Source of the DNA: Glycocaulis alkaliphilus
Lineage (GTDB): Bacteria > Pseudomonadota > Alphaproteobacteria > Caulobacterales > Maricaulaceae
Assembly: GCF_004000605.1 (NCBI RefSeq)
Contig: NZ_CP018911.1
Coordinates: forward strand, 620,001 to 684,000
Direction: 5' to 3'
DNA: 64,000 nt
Below, piece by piece: positions 40,913 through 49,413 of this stretch. The notes under the pieces were generated by a model. That model did not search any database and was not told the origin of the DNA. It saw only the letters and a list, made by a program, of their open reading frames with translations. A program made the translations under genes and the position numbers. The stretch's first letter is position 1. Every line of letters begins with the position of its first letter.

Positions 40913-42151
40913 ATGACGTCTGAAGTGATGATCATGAACCGGCAGGCCGTGGCACTGGCCGCTGACAGCGCGGTCACCTATGGCGGCGGGCCGGAGCCGG
41001 TTGTCACGCTGGAGGCGGAGAAAATCCTGCCGCTCAATGGCTCGGTCGCGCTGATGGTCTATTCGCGCGGCGATGTGCTCGGCCGCTCCTGGTCGCAGAT
41101 CGCCCACGCCTTCCGTCAACAGCATGGCAGTACCGAGTTTGAAAGCGTCGCCGATTGCGCGAAAGCCTTCTTCGCTTTCGTCGATGGTAACCGCAAGCTC
41201 TTCCCTGAGCGCGAGGAGCGCGAGGAGTTCGAGGGGCTGATGCGCGCCGCCTTCCTCACCCTGATGAACCATGCCCGCGCCATGGCGAGCTACCCCGGTG
41301 CCGGGTATGAGGACGACGCGGCGGCCTTCGAGGCCGCGCTGGAGCTTTACCGCAGCCATCTCGCCCATGACGAAAGCGGGCGTCCGCGCGCCGATCTGGA
41401 CGTGTTTGGCCATCTCACGCGCGAGCGCTTTTACGAGCTTTACGGCTCAGTGCTGGACCAGCTGATTGCCGACGCGCTGGGCGCCTTCGGGCAGGAAGAG
41501 GCGATGCGCGCGCGCCTGTTCGACTTTGCCTACATGATCGTCACCAAGCCGGCCTTTCTCGAACCCTATGCGGGTCTGGTGTTCGCCGGGCTGGGGACAG
41601 CGGACATTTTCCCGGTCTACGTCCATCACTATGCCTCCATCCTGGTCGACGGGGTGATGAAGCGCGCCCATGACGAGACGACGGCCGTGGGTGTCGATGA
41701 CGGGCCGAATGCCTTTGTGCGCACATTTGCGCAGGCCGACATGACCCATGCCTTCCTGCGCGGCATCCACCCGCTCATGTTCGACATGATGATTTCGATG
41801 AATCTCATCACCAATGAGGCCGCTGCCGATATGGCCTTGCGTGAGGCCGGGCTGGACGCGAAAGCGGCCGGCGAGGTGATGGAGCGCATCGGGCAGGGCG
41901 CCCTGCCTGCCCTGACGGGCCATTTCATCAAGGCGTCCCATCAGGTCAGCCAGGAAGAGTTTATCAACCCGTTCATCCAGGTGGTGTCGGCCTCCGGCAA
42001 GCGCCAGATCGCCGAAACCTCCAAGGCGCTGGTGGAGCTCAACATCCTCAAAAGCAGCCTGCATCAGACCCAGACCGGGGTCGGCGGGGATGTGGATGTG
42101 GTGATGATCTCGCAAACGGGCGGCGTGGAATGGTATGCTCGCAAGGCCTGA
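40913..42151 (+). CDS. putative proteasome-like Ntn-hydrolase (no recognised family name)
   Basis: A 412-residue protein I cannot name. Removing the initiator Met would expose Thr as residue 1; counting from it, the sequence TSEVMIMNRQ then AVALAADSAVT puts Asp at 17, Val at 20 and Thr at 21, matching the Thr1/Asp17/VxT21 pattern of 20S proteasome beta and HslV subunits. Lys-Ile follows at 36-37 (Lys33 in the family, three residues later here), and ALMVYSRGD resembles the next strand and Gly-Asp turn. No propeptide is present. The remaining 330 residues are longer than a proteasome subunit, helical in character, and unlike anything I recognise. A 166-residue unknown gene follows 26 bases later. 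The catalytic role is inference. Confidence 0.6.
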   Translation: MTSEVMIMNRQAVALAADSAVTYGGGPEPVVTLEAEKILPLNGSVALMVYSRGDVLGRSWSQIAHAFRQQHGSTEFESVADCAKAFFAFVDGNRKLFPEREEREEFEGLMRAAFLTLMNHARAMASYPGAGYEDDAAAFEAALELYRSHLAHDESGRPRADLDVFGHLTRERFYELYGSVLDQLIADALGAFGQEEAMRARLFDFAYMIVTKPAFLEPYAGLVFAGLGTADIFPVYVHHYASILVDGVMKRAHDETTAVGVDDGPNAFVRTFAQADMTHAFLRGIHPLMFDMMISMNLITNEAAADMALREAGLDAKAAGEVMERIGQGALPALTGHFIKASHQVSQEEFINPFIQVVSASGKRQIAETSKALVELNILKSSLHQTQTGVGGDVDVVMISQTGGVEWYARKA

Positions 42152-42177
42152 TGGCTGGCGGGCTAGGAGCTTGATCG

Positions 42178-42678
42178 ATGAGCAGTGACATGAACGATAC
42201 CCCGTCCCGGCTTGATCTGGACCGCGCCCGCGCCGCCCTGGCCAAGGTGCGCGATGAGAGCGCCATTGCCGTGCGTGCCCCGCGCCCGGCCGATCTGTCG
42301 CGCCTGCGCGAGGAGGCTGATCGCCGCCACCGCATCGAAACGCGTGCCGGTGCCTTCCGCATGGAATTGCGCAGCCAGCTGGGCCTTGCCGACACGCAAG
42401 GGCCCTACTCGCCCTTGCCGTTGAATACATCGGGCGTGGTGGGCCATGCCTTGTGCGACGCTGACATCTGCATGCCCGGCGCGCCGCTGGCCAATGCGCC
42501 CGAACGCCCAAAGGCTCAGCCTGCCCCGTCGATTGCCGGCGAACGGCCCGATGCGGGCTTTGCCGGCGAGGCGCAGGCCGTGTCGCCCGTTGAGCCGGAG
42601 ACGGAGGCGGATTGGGCAGACGGCATCCCCGAACCAGAGGCACCGCGCAAGCGCAAGAAATTCCTGGGACTGTTTTAG
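42178..42678 (+). CDS. hypothetical protein downstream of the Ntn-hydrolase-like gene
   Basis: A 166-residue unrecognised protein. The N-terminal 70 residues are highly charged and helical (RLDLDRARAALAKVRDE, SRLREEADRRHRIETRAG), the middle is Pro/Ala-rich and probably disordered, and the end is basic (PRKRKKFLGLF). No signal peptide or membrane segment. GGAGCTTGATCG precedes the ATG. It is 26 bases after the putative Ntn-hydrolase in the same direction, so the two are likely co-transcribed and may work together. A family C repeat follows. Confidence 0.6.
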   Translation: MSSDMNDTPSRLDLDRARAALAKVRDESAIAVRAPRPADLSRLREEADRRHRIETRAGAFRMELRSQLGLADTQGPYSPLPLNTSGVVGHALCDADICMPGAPLANAPERPKAQPAPSIAGERPDAGFAGEAQAVSPVEPETEADWADGIPEPEAPRKRKKFLGLF

Positions 42679-42694
42679 GGCGGGTCTCACTGAA

Positions 42695-42786
42695 CTCCCG
42701 GAAGCCCGAAGGGCTGTCCGGGACCAGTTTCAGGATAATTCTGGTAGAGGCCCCGGGTCTTGCGGAGTGCCCGCCCGGGGTTTCAT
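42695..42786. repeat. intergenic palindromic repeat, family C copy 2
   Basis: CTCCCGGAAGCCCGAAGGGCTGTCCGGGA forms one hairpin (arms CCCGGA / TCCGGG with inner GCCC/GGGC); then GAGGCCCCGGG and CCCGGGGTTTCAT form the second. Matches the landmarks of copies 1 and 3. Confidence 0.8.
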
Positions 42787-42794
42787 GGCTTGAA

Positions 42795-43295
42795 TTACGC
42801 CGTCAGCAGTATCTTGCAGATCGCTTCAAGCCCGTCTTTGTCCTCCGGGCCGAAGGCAGCAAGGCTTTCTGAATCCACGTCCAGCACCGCGGCCAGAGAG
42901 CCATCGGGGCGAAACACCGGCACGACAATTTCCGAGTTCGACCGGCTGTCGCAGGCGATATGGCCGGGGAAGGCATGCACGTCAGGGACAAGCTGGGTCT
43001 CGCCGCTGGCCGCTGCCGCGCCGCACACCCCCTTGCCGAACGGGATGCGCAAACATCCCAGCGTGCCCTGATAGGGGCCGACCACCAGCTCACGGGGTTT
43101 AAGCGGATCAACCACATAAAACCCCGTCCAGAAAAAGCGCGGCGCGAAATTCTGCGCGAGTACGCAGGCCGCCGTGGCAAAGCGCGCCGTCTCGCTGGTC
43201 TCGCCAGCCACAATCGCCGCGATTTCCTCGGCCACGCGGGCATAGGCCTGTTCGAGTGTTTCGCCTGCGGGCGCTTTTGAGAGGGCTTCGGCCAT
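42795..43295 (-). CDS. msrC: GAF-domain free methionine-(R)-sulfoxide reductase
   Basis: Reduces free Met-R-sulfoxide, an oxidative-stress repair enzyme. The 166-residue GAF protein carries the fRMsr pattern: FFWTGFYVVDP, LVVGPYQGTLGCLRIPFGKGVCG (two Cys, core GKGVCG), VPDVHAFPGHIACDS (third Cys) and VLDVDS. The three Cys and the acidic residues match the catalytic set of the E. coli YebR type. The start at 43295 has GGAG five bases upstream; frames reading further back lack support. It converges with the preceding plus-strand gene across a family C repeat and diverges from the alkaline phosphatase gene. Confidence 0.9.
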   Translation of the reverse strand: MAEALSKAPAGETLEQAYARVAEEIAAIVAGETSETARFATAACVLAQNFAPRFFWTGFYVVDPLKPRELVVGPYQGTLGCLRIPFGKGVCGAAAASGETQLVPDVHAFPGHIACDSRSNSEIVVPVFRPDGSLAAVLDVDSESLAAFGPEDKDGLEAICKILLTA

Positions 43296-43433
43296 GAGTG
43301 CTCCTTCGGGCATCGGCGGCAGGTGTGCTATCACACTTAGGCGCACCCTGGCTGCGCCGCCAGTATCCTTTCATGCCCCTGTCACACCGGGCTGCTACCT
43401 CTGACAATCTCTCAGCCACTGCTTGAAAGAAGA

Positions 43434-44849
43434 ATGATGACCCGTTTTCTCCGTTTTACCGCGATCAGCTTTGTTGCCCTTGGCCTGGCCTCTGCAGCCC
43501 ACGCACAGGAAGCGCGCAATGTGATCCTGATGATCAGCGACGGGGCGGGCATGACGACCTGGCAGGCGGCCAGCCATTACCGGCATGGCGAGCTGGGCGG
43601 TGAGGTCTATGACGGGTTCGATGTTCACGTCTTCATGTCGACCTATTCTCAAGGCCGCGAAGGCCGTGAAGCAGGCAGCTATGAAGCTGCGCCGGCATGG
43701 GACGGCACGCCCGCCGGTGATGTGTTCGAGACCCGCGGAGGCAGCTATCCGCAGGGCTTTGAAGGCTACCGTTATCTGCGCACCAACCCTACCGACAGCG
43801 CGGCGGCGGGTACGGCGCTGGCCAGCGGTGTGAAGGTGCATAACGGCGCGCTCAATATCGCGCCGGACGGCACCAGGCTCGCCCATATCGGTCAGACGCT
43901 GGCCGCCAATGGCGGCGTGTTCGGCTCCATTTCGGACGTGTACTGGAGCCATGCCACCCCGGCGGCGTTCCTCGCGCACAACATTTCGCGCCAGAACTAT
44001 GAAGAGATTGCCCGCCAGATCGTGACCGACAGGGCCGCCACCGTGGTGATGGGTGCAGGCCATCCCTATTTCGACGATAACGGGCTTCCGCGCAGCGGCG
44101 AGGATGTGGATTACAGCTATGTCGGCGGGGCCGATACCTGGCAGGCGCTCAGCGCCGGTGAGGCGGGCTGGACCTTGATCGATACGCTGGAGGGCTTTGC
44201 GGCGCTGGCGTCCGGTGAACAGGAAGCCGCCGCTGGCGATCGTATAATCGGCACGGTTCCGGTGGCGGCAACCATCCGCTTCGGACGTGACGGCGAGGGC
44301 ATGAATGACCCACTCATCCCGGCCGTGCCGGACCTTGCCACAATGAGCACCGGCGCGCTCAACGTGCTCAACGCGCAAGACGCACCCTTCTTCCTGATGA
44401 TCGAAGGCGGCGCGGTGGACTGGGCGGCCCATTCCAACAATCTGCCGCGCATCATTGAGGAGCAGGTGGCTTTCAATCTGGCCGTGGAGGCCGTGGTGGA
44501 CTGGGTCGAGACGCACTCCTCCTGGGAGGAGACGCTGATCGTTATCACCACCGATCACGGCAATGGCCTTCTGCTCGGCCCGGACTCGCTGGATGAGGCC
44601 TTCCAGAATGTCATCGGTCAGGGTGCAGGTATGCTGCCGCTGGCGCGCTGGCACACCGATAATCACACCAACGAGCTGGTGCCGCTCTGGGCGCATGGCG
44701 CCGGCGCTGACCGGATCAGGGCCAAGGCCACGCAGCGCGATGACGGGCTGGCGGCTTGGGGCATCACGCCGGAGAACCGCATCTATCTGGATAACACCGC
44801 GCTGAACCGGGCCATGCACGATGCGATGGGGCTGGAGTTTGCGAACTAG
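43434..44849 (+). CDS. secreted alkaline phosphatase
   Basis: Metal-dependent phosphomonoesterase of the PhoA superfamily. The 471-residue precursor has a signal peptide (FTAISFVALGLASAAHAQ). The metal-1 Asp is in ILMISDGAG (Asp36), the nucleophile Ser122 in PTDSAAAGTALASG, and further ligands in FLMIEGGAVDWAAHSNN, VITTDHGNG and WHTDNHTNELVPLWAHG. The set of Asp/His/Ser residues is complete. It gives the cell phosphate from organic esters in the periplasm. A PHO box was not recognised upstream. It ends 57 bases before tRNA-Gly. Confidence 0.93.
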   Translation: MMTRFLRFTAISFVALGLASAAHAQEARNVILMISDGAGMTTWQAASHYRHGELGGEVYDGFDVHVFMSTYSQGREGREAGSYEAAPAWDGTPAGDVFETRGGSYPQGFEGYRYLRTNPTDSAAAGTALASGVKVHNGALNIAPDGTRLAHIGQTLAANGGVFGSISDVYWSHATPAAFLAHNISRQNYEEIARQIVTDRAATVVMGAGHPYFDDNGLPRSGEDVDYSYVGGADTWQALSAGEAGWTLIDTLEGFAALASGEQEAAAGDRIIGTVPVAATIRFGRDGEGMNDPLIPAVPDLATMSTGALNVLNAQDAPFFLMIEGGAVDWAAHSNNLPRIIEEQVAFNLAVEAVVDWVETHSSWEETLIVITTDHGNGLLLGPDSLDEAFQNVIGQGAGMLPLARWHTDNHTNELVPLWAHGAGADRIRAKATQRDDGLAAWGITPENRIYLDNTALNRAMHDAMGLEFAN

Positions 44850-44906
44850 CCAACGCCCTTGCGCGCGGTGGACCTTCGCCGTACATCGGTCCGGCGCGAG
44901 CCTGTC

Positions 44907-44980
44907 GCGGGTGTAGCTCAATGGTAGAGCAGAAGCTTCCCAAGCTTAAGACGAGGGTTCGATTCCCTTCACCCGCTCCA
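44907..44980 (+). tRNA. tRNA-Gly, anticodon CCC
   Basis: A 74-base tRNA with CCA encoded: acceptor GCGGGTG/CACCCGC, D-arm GCTC...GAGC, anticodon loop TTCCCAA (anticodon CCC), T-arm with GTTCGATTC. The first pair of the anticodon stem (G-A) is a mismatch, the rest pair. Reads GGG codons. It borders a McrBC islet, and its 3' half appears as a decayed copy at 48558-48581. Confidence 0.94.
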
Positions 44981-45258
44981 GTTTATCTATTTAATATATT
45001 GATTTATAAGATGGGTGCGCGCTTCCGACTGGACCGCATTCACAAACATACTGCAGTTTTTGCGGTTGATTGTAGGCTCATTGAAGGCGCTGCCGCTGCC
45101 AGTTCCCCGGCCGCGTTTTCGTACTACCGTCACTGATGATCACTGATGCCGATGACGGTCAGCACCATCTTCCCAAGCGACGTCGAAGGCTGGCCTCATA
45201 AGCTAGTTTCAGAAGGTTGCCTGGTTTCATTGCCGTTGGATTTCTAGTGCAAGCCACA

Positions 45259-46335
45259 TCATCCCGCCAATTCGGGCTCATACACGAGGCTTCTCAGGCT
45301 TGCCTCAAATTCCCCGGGGCCAGCCGTCAGATCAATTGTCTTGAACCGAAACCTGTGGCCCTGAAGGGTCATCCCCTCATCGACGCTGCCTCCTGTCTGA
45401 GGGTGCAGCAGCATCCCTTCCGCTGTCAGGGTCGCGGGTTCTTCCGGCTGCTCTTGACTGCGCAGATAGGCGTAAAGCTGATAGATGTAGCGGCTCTTGA
45501 GAATTTCATTGCGATAGGCGGAACTCGTGAATATCGCCGTGAATTTCGTGTCGATCACCATGCGGCGCCCGGTTGCCTCCTGGTTCAACTCAATATCGAT
45601 CTGCATGCCAGGAAGGATCGCGGCGATCCCAGGCGAAGGCGCTTCAACAGGCCATGATAAGCGCTTGCCTTGGCTTACCGTCCAACCGTGAGGGTGCAAC
45701 TCAAGGCGCAGGGCGTTGCCTACGGCCCGTTCAAATAGGCGGCGGACCAGATGATCATTGCTATCAGGCAGCTTGCCCCAGACATCCCCCGCGCCTTGTG
45801 TGGGGATAATCGTATCAAAAACCATGCGCGCCAGAGCGACCATGAAACGGTCCGCACTTTCATTGCGACCGATCTGGTCGCTGGCCAGTTCAGCCCACGA
45901 CGGACGAGAACCGATCACGCCCATTCGTGTGAAATCACTCGCCAATTGCCTGCAGCGATTTGCAATCAGATCGTCTTGAACGCGGCTCGCCAACTGTTGA
46001 AGGGCTGCCTTTACAAGCCGGTTGCGCGGGGTATCCATCGTATGTTCTTCGAAGCGGCAAGCGATGCGCCCCCGATCCATTAGCTGGCGGGTCGTGGTCT
46101 CCAGCATATCGATGCGGCCACGAACCCGTGAAAGCGTGGCCGCTCTGGAACGGTATCCTCGTGAGAGGTCTCGTCGAAGGCGCTGATCAACGACATCTGT
46201 CAACAGCCTTGCCACCAAATCCGGAAGATCCCGGGCCGTTTCAACCTGATGATCAAACCTGCCCCTGAATTGCACCAGATCAGCCGCGTAGAGAAAAAGC
46301 AGCCAGATGTTGCGTAGGGGGATGGCGTTGGCCAT
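45259..46335 (-). CDS. mcrC: McrC-like nuclease subunit of a type IV (McrBC) restriction system
   Basis: The 358-residue McrC subunit activates the McrB GTPase ring and cuts DNA bearing modified bases. The N-terminal part has NIWLLFLYAADL, RDLPDLVARLL and YRSRAATLSRVRGRID, the usual McrC beginning, and the C-terminal PD-(D/E)xK core is visible as GMQIDIELNQ followed by MVIDTKF and YQLYAYLRSQ. It starts at the ATG at 46335, which shares one base with the mcrB stop, so the two are made together. Base composition looks lower in GC than the flanking housekeeping genes, consistent with horizontal acquisition. Confidence 0.9.
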   Translation of the reverse strand: MANAIPLRNIWLLFLYAADLVQFRGRFDHQVETARDLPDLVARLLTDVVDQRLRRDLSRGYRSRAATLSRVRGRIDMLETTTRQLMDRGRIACRFEEHTMDTPRNRLVKAALQQLASRVQDDLIANRCRQLASDFTRMGVIGSRPSWAELASDQIGRNESADRFMVALARMVFDTIIPTQGAGDVWGKLPDSNDHLVRRLFERAVGNALRLELHPHGWTVSQGKRLSWPVEAPSPGIAAILPGMQIDIELNQEATGRRMVIDTKFTAIFTSSAYRNEILKSRYIYQLYAYLRSQEQPEEPATLTAEGMLLHPQTGGSVDEGMTLQGHRFRFKTIDLTAGPGEFEASLRSLVYEPELAG

Positions 46336-48287
46336 CAAAGGCCTTCACGCAGCGCCTGGGCCGCACCCCGAGCGCGATCAGGGGCATCGAACCAGTATTC
46401 TTCCAGCAACGGGCCTATCTCGGTATCGACCACTTCAGCAAACCATGCTGAATGGTCATGGATGTTCTCGTCTGTGGGCGTGACATATGAGTGCCCCACC
46501 CGAAACTGCGGCCCTAACGCCCGATCCTGGGCGATTGTTTCGTTCAGCGTGAATATGCGATCCCGGATCAGGGTGATCATATCGTCTGGGAAATTCTTGG
46601 CGCGGCACCAATTTTCCCATGCGGTATTCAATAGCGGCTCCAAGGTTACAAAAGCAAACCTGCGACGCAAAGCCAGGTCGACCAAGGCAAGCGAGCGGTC
46701 GGCGACATTCATGGTGCCAATGAGATACAGATTATCAGGCACATGAATCTTCTCACCCGGCATCTTCCGATAGGCCAGCTCGATCGCATCTGCCCGGCTG
46801 CGCTTGGTGTTTTCCAGCAAGGTCAACATCTCGCCGAACACCTGTGCCGGATTTCCACGATTGATCTCCTCGATGATCAGGACATGAGGCAAATCAGGCT
46901 GGGCACGGGCAGCGTCGACCACTTGCAAGAAAATACCGTCCGTCAGTGTCAGGCCGCTACTGGAAGGGCGATACCCCCGCACAAAATCCTCGTATGACAG
47001 TGAAGGGTGAAACTGAACGGAGCGCAGCTGGTCAGGCTGGGGCGCCCTGCTACCGATGTGCGCCTTGGCCAATCGCTTTGCTAACCACGTCTTTCCAGTG
47101 CCTGGCGGTCCCTGAAGGATGAGGTTCTTCTTCGATGACAGGCGATCAACGAGGCCCTGCAAGGCATCACGTCCCAGAAAACCGCCTTCGGCAATGATGT
47201 CGTCCACCGTGTAAGGATGGATCTCCATCATCGGCGAAGCGTCATCTTCGGAGGCATGTTCCGCTTCTGCTTCGCTCAGCGGATCGACCTCTGGCGCGAA
47301 GCGCTCTGCCCAGTAGGTGTGACGGAGGAAATAGTCGTAATCCTGACCGGCACCATGAAAGGTGAACGCAACAAGTCGTCGCGCCAAGTCCTCGTCTTCA
47401 ACGCGAGCACGGGCAAGGGTGTTTCGGTAGGTGTAGAAATACCAGTCCTTGGGTGGATCCAGCTCTTGCCAATCGACGTCGACCGTCATGCCGTCACCGC
47501 GGTTTTCTGTTATCGTGCCGATGGCCTTGATCCGCATGACGCTTACGGTACGGCCATGATTTTCGAATGGAACGTGATGTTTTTGGGTAAAAGAGGCTTT
47601 GATGGCGATACGATCACCAGGCTTCATCTGCCTGACAAGCGCCGAGAATTTATCTTCATCGCCATTTTGCCAGATGCCTTCTTCCAAAAACCTGTTGGTC
47701 TGGTCGCCATCGGACCACATTGAGCCAACAAACCAGTAATGCACCCTTTCAGCACCAGGGTCATCGCTGGGAGCATCCTGGTCATCTTCATCGCCTGCAA
47801 ACTTGACCCGCGCCGTCCGGAAGATGTCGGCTGCCCATTCTGACGAAAGATCAGCGGTCCGGCCCTGCTCTGTTAACTGCCAGACGCCTCGGCCCGGCGA
47901 GGTCAACATTCCGGCGTTGGTCAGATAGAGGCGCGCAAAGTGTACCCTGTTCTCGAACTTCGAGCGGCCATTCTGATTGGTGAGCGCTAGAAACTCCTCC
48001 GGTATCTCATGCCGCTTAATTAGCTCACCAATGACTTCACGAGGGCGGGCCTGGCCACCGAGATCCCTCATGATCTCGATCACGGGTGCGAAATAGCTGA
48101 CGAATTGTGGTACGCCCTCGATCTTCAGCTTGTGTAAGCCCACGACCCTGCCTCCCCTTGCAACTGAAGCGAGAATGTCAGGATCGCTTACAAAGGCCAA
48201 GGCGTTGGGTTGGGATATGAACATGTCTCCGGTGCCCACAACCGAAAAGCGCACGCGCCCCATTTTGGTCGTGAGCACCTGAATCAT
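46335..48287 (-). CDS. mcrB: McrB-like GTPase of a type IV restriction system with wHTH and EVE-like N-terminal domains
   Basis: About 650 residues. The C-terminal AAA+ motor has Walker A LILQGPPGTGKTWLAK, Walker B VLIIEEINRGNPAQVFGE and the McrB signature GTMNVADRSLALVDLALRRRF (core MNVADRS), which identifies the GTP-using family. Before it are a Mrr_N-type winged helix (RPREVIGELI, ARLYLTNAGMLTSPGRGVWQLTEQG) and then an EVE/PUA-like domain (HYWFVGSMW, FLEEGIWQNG, MKPGDRIAIKASF), a fold that reads modified bases. The ATG at 48287 has a GGAG upstream; a GTG at 48332 would add 15 residues without a ribosome-binding site. The modification recognised is unknown. Confidence 0.9.
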   Translation of the reverse strand: MIQVLTTKMGRVRFSVVGTGDMFISQPNALAFVSDPDILASVARGGRVVGLHKLKIEGVPQFVSYFAPVIEIMRDLGGQARPREVIGELIKRHEIPEEFLALTNQNGRSKFENRVHFARLYLTNAGMLTSPGRGVWQLTEQGRTADLSSEWAADIFRTARVKFAGDEDDQDAPSDDPGAERVHYWFVGSMWSDGDQTNRFLEEGIWQNGDEDKFSALVRQMKPGDRIAIKASFTQKHHVPFENHGRTVSVMRIKAIGTITENRGDGMTVDVDWQELDPPKDWYFYTYRNTLARARVEDEDLARRLVAFTFHGAGQDYDYFLRHTYWAERFAPEVDPLSEAEAEHASEDDASPMMEIHPYTVDDIIAEGGFLGRDALQGLVDRLSSKKNLILQGPPGTGKTWLAKRLAKAHIGSRAPQPDQLRSVQFHPSLSYEDFVRGYRPSSSGLTLTDGIFLQVVDAARAQPDLPHVLIIEEINRGNPAQVFGEMLTLLENTKRSRADAIELAYRKMPGEKIHVPDNLYLIGTMNVADRSLALVDLALRRRFAFVTLEPLLNTAWENWCRAKNFPDDMITLIRDRIFTLNETIAQDRALGPQFRVGHSYVTPTDENIHDHSAWFAEVVDTEIGPLLEEYWFDAPDRARGAAQALREGL

Positions 48288-48843
48288 CGAGCGGCCGACG
48301 CTCCGATCTGTCGGAAAACAGAAAATATCCACAAGTATTGATCTTAATATATGCAGAGTTGCATCTGTTGTTTGGCAGCTGCATTGTTTGCAGGGCTCGT
48401 CGCGGCCATAATAGTTGTGGAGTTGAGGGGCCGATCCAATTTGGTTGCGCCCCGCGTATCCGCGCGTCCGCGCCTCACTGCGGGCAAAAGTGCCCGGCGG
48501 CCCTTGGCGTTTCGGAGAGCGGAGCGCCGGGCGGGTGCCATGACCCCTGACAACAATGATGAAGGCTCAATTCCTTTCACCGTCGATTTGCCGGGCTGTT
48601 GCCTGCGTCCGTCTGGCGCTGTTCACGCCCGCGGACGGCTCGCGGACGGCCCGCGCGGCACTCGCTGCCCATTCCCGCCTTCACGCGGCCACGCCGCCTT
48701 CAGCAACTTTCTTCACCCAAGGTGATCCACCCTCTTCAGTATCGCGTATTCGATACAAGATACCGCTTCCCGGTATCCGCGAGGCTGGCCGGCTTCCCCC
48801 GGACGCCCGGCCTCGTTCCGGCAATAGAAACGGAGACTGTTCG
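48288..48843. other. gene-poor island boundary with a decayed tRNA-Gly fragment
   Basis: Some 550 bases without a supported gene. At 48558-48581 lies an imperfect copy of the tRNA-Gly 3' portion (44950-44973): 19 of 24 bases agree and all five differences are transitions. A TATATT in an AT-rich stretch near 48345-48355 (minus strand) may be the mcrB promoter. The rest is unassigned; a reading on the minus strand that begins MKGIEP is the usual shadow of a tRNA T-arm, not a protein. Confidence 0.5.
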
Positions 48844-49344
48844 ATGCGTATGACCGCCATGATTTCCTCGACCGCTGCCGCTGCCGCGCTTCTGGCTGCG
48901 CCGGTACTTGCTGACCATCACCGCGGCCCGGCCGACATTGTCGACACGGCTGTCGCTGCGGATGATTTCAACACGCTGGTGGCTGCCGTTCAGGCCGCTG
49001 ACCTTGTTGATGCGCTCAAAGGCGAAGGCCCGTTCACGGTGTTTGCGCCGACCGACATGGCTTTTGCCGACCTGCCCGAAGGCACGGTAGACACCCTGCT
49101 GATGCCGGAAAATCAGGCCCAGCTGCAGGCCGTGCTCACCTATCACGTCGTGCCGGGCAGCTACACGTCAGACAGCGTTGGCCCGGGCAGCTATGATCTT
49201 GAAACCCTGCAAGGTTCGACCGTCAATGTGGTCGTTGGTGAAGACGGCTCGGTCACGGTGGATGGCGCCAATGTCATTACCGCTGACATCGAAGCCTCCA
49301 ACGGCGTGATCCATGTGATCGACGCCGTCATCCTGCCGAACTGA
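48844..49344 (+). CDS. secreted fasciclin-domain protein
   Basis: A 166-residue exported protein: signal peptide [16 protein letters not shown], then one fasciclin (FAS1) domain with the H1 motif [17 protein letters not shown] and the H2 region [11 protein letters not shown], ending [14 protein letters not shown]-like ([15 protein letters not shown]). FAS1 domains mediate adhesion or matrix contacts. The start at 48844 follows CGGAGACTGTTCG. A hairpin terminator is at 49371-49406. Confidence 0.92.
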   Translation: MRMTAMISSTAAAAALLAAPVLADHHRGPADIVDTAVAADDFNTLVAAVQAADLVDALKGEGPFTVFAPTDMAFADLPEGTVDTLLMPENQAQLQAVLTYHVVPGSYTSDSVGPGSYDLETLQGSTVNVVVGEDGSVTVDGANVITADIEASNGVIHVIDAVILPN

Positions 49345-49370
49345 TCCCCTCCATAGATTCGGCATGTCAA

Positions 49371-49406
49371 AGGGCCCGTCACGCTCCCCGGTGGCGGGCC
49401 CTTTTT
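49371..49406 (+). terminator. terminator of the fasciclin gene
   Basis: AGGGCCCGTCAC pairs with GTGGCGGGCCCT (one G-U), loop of eight bases, followed by TTTTT. It lies between two convergent genes. Confidence 0.9.
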
Positions 49407-49413
49407 GTGCTTG

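Noticed and set aside
48344-48580. Minus-strand reading frame beginning MKGIEP
   Set aside because: This start is a well-known artefact of reading a tRNA T-arm from the opposite strand; it supports a tRNA remnant, not a gene.
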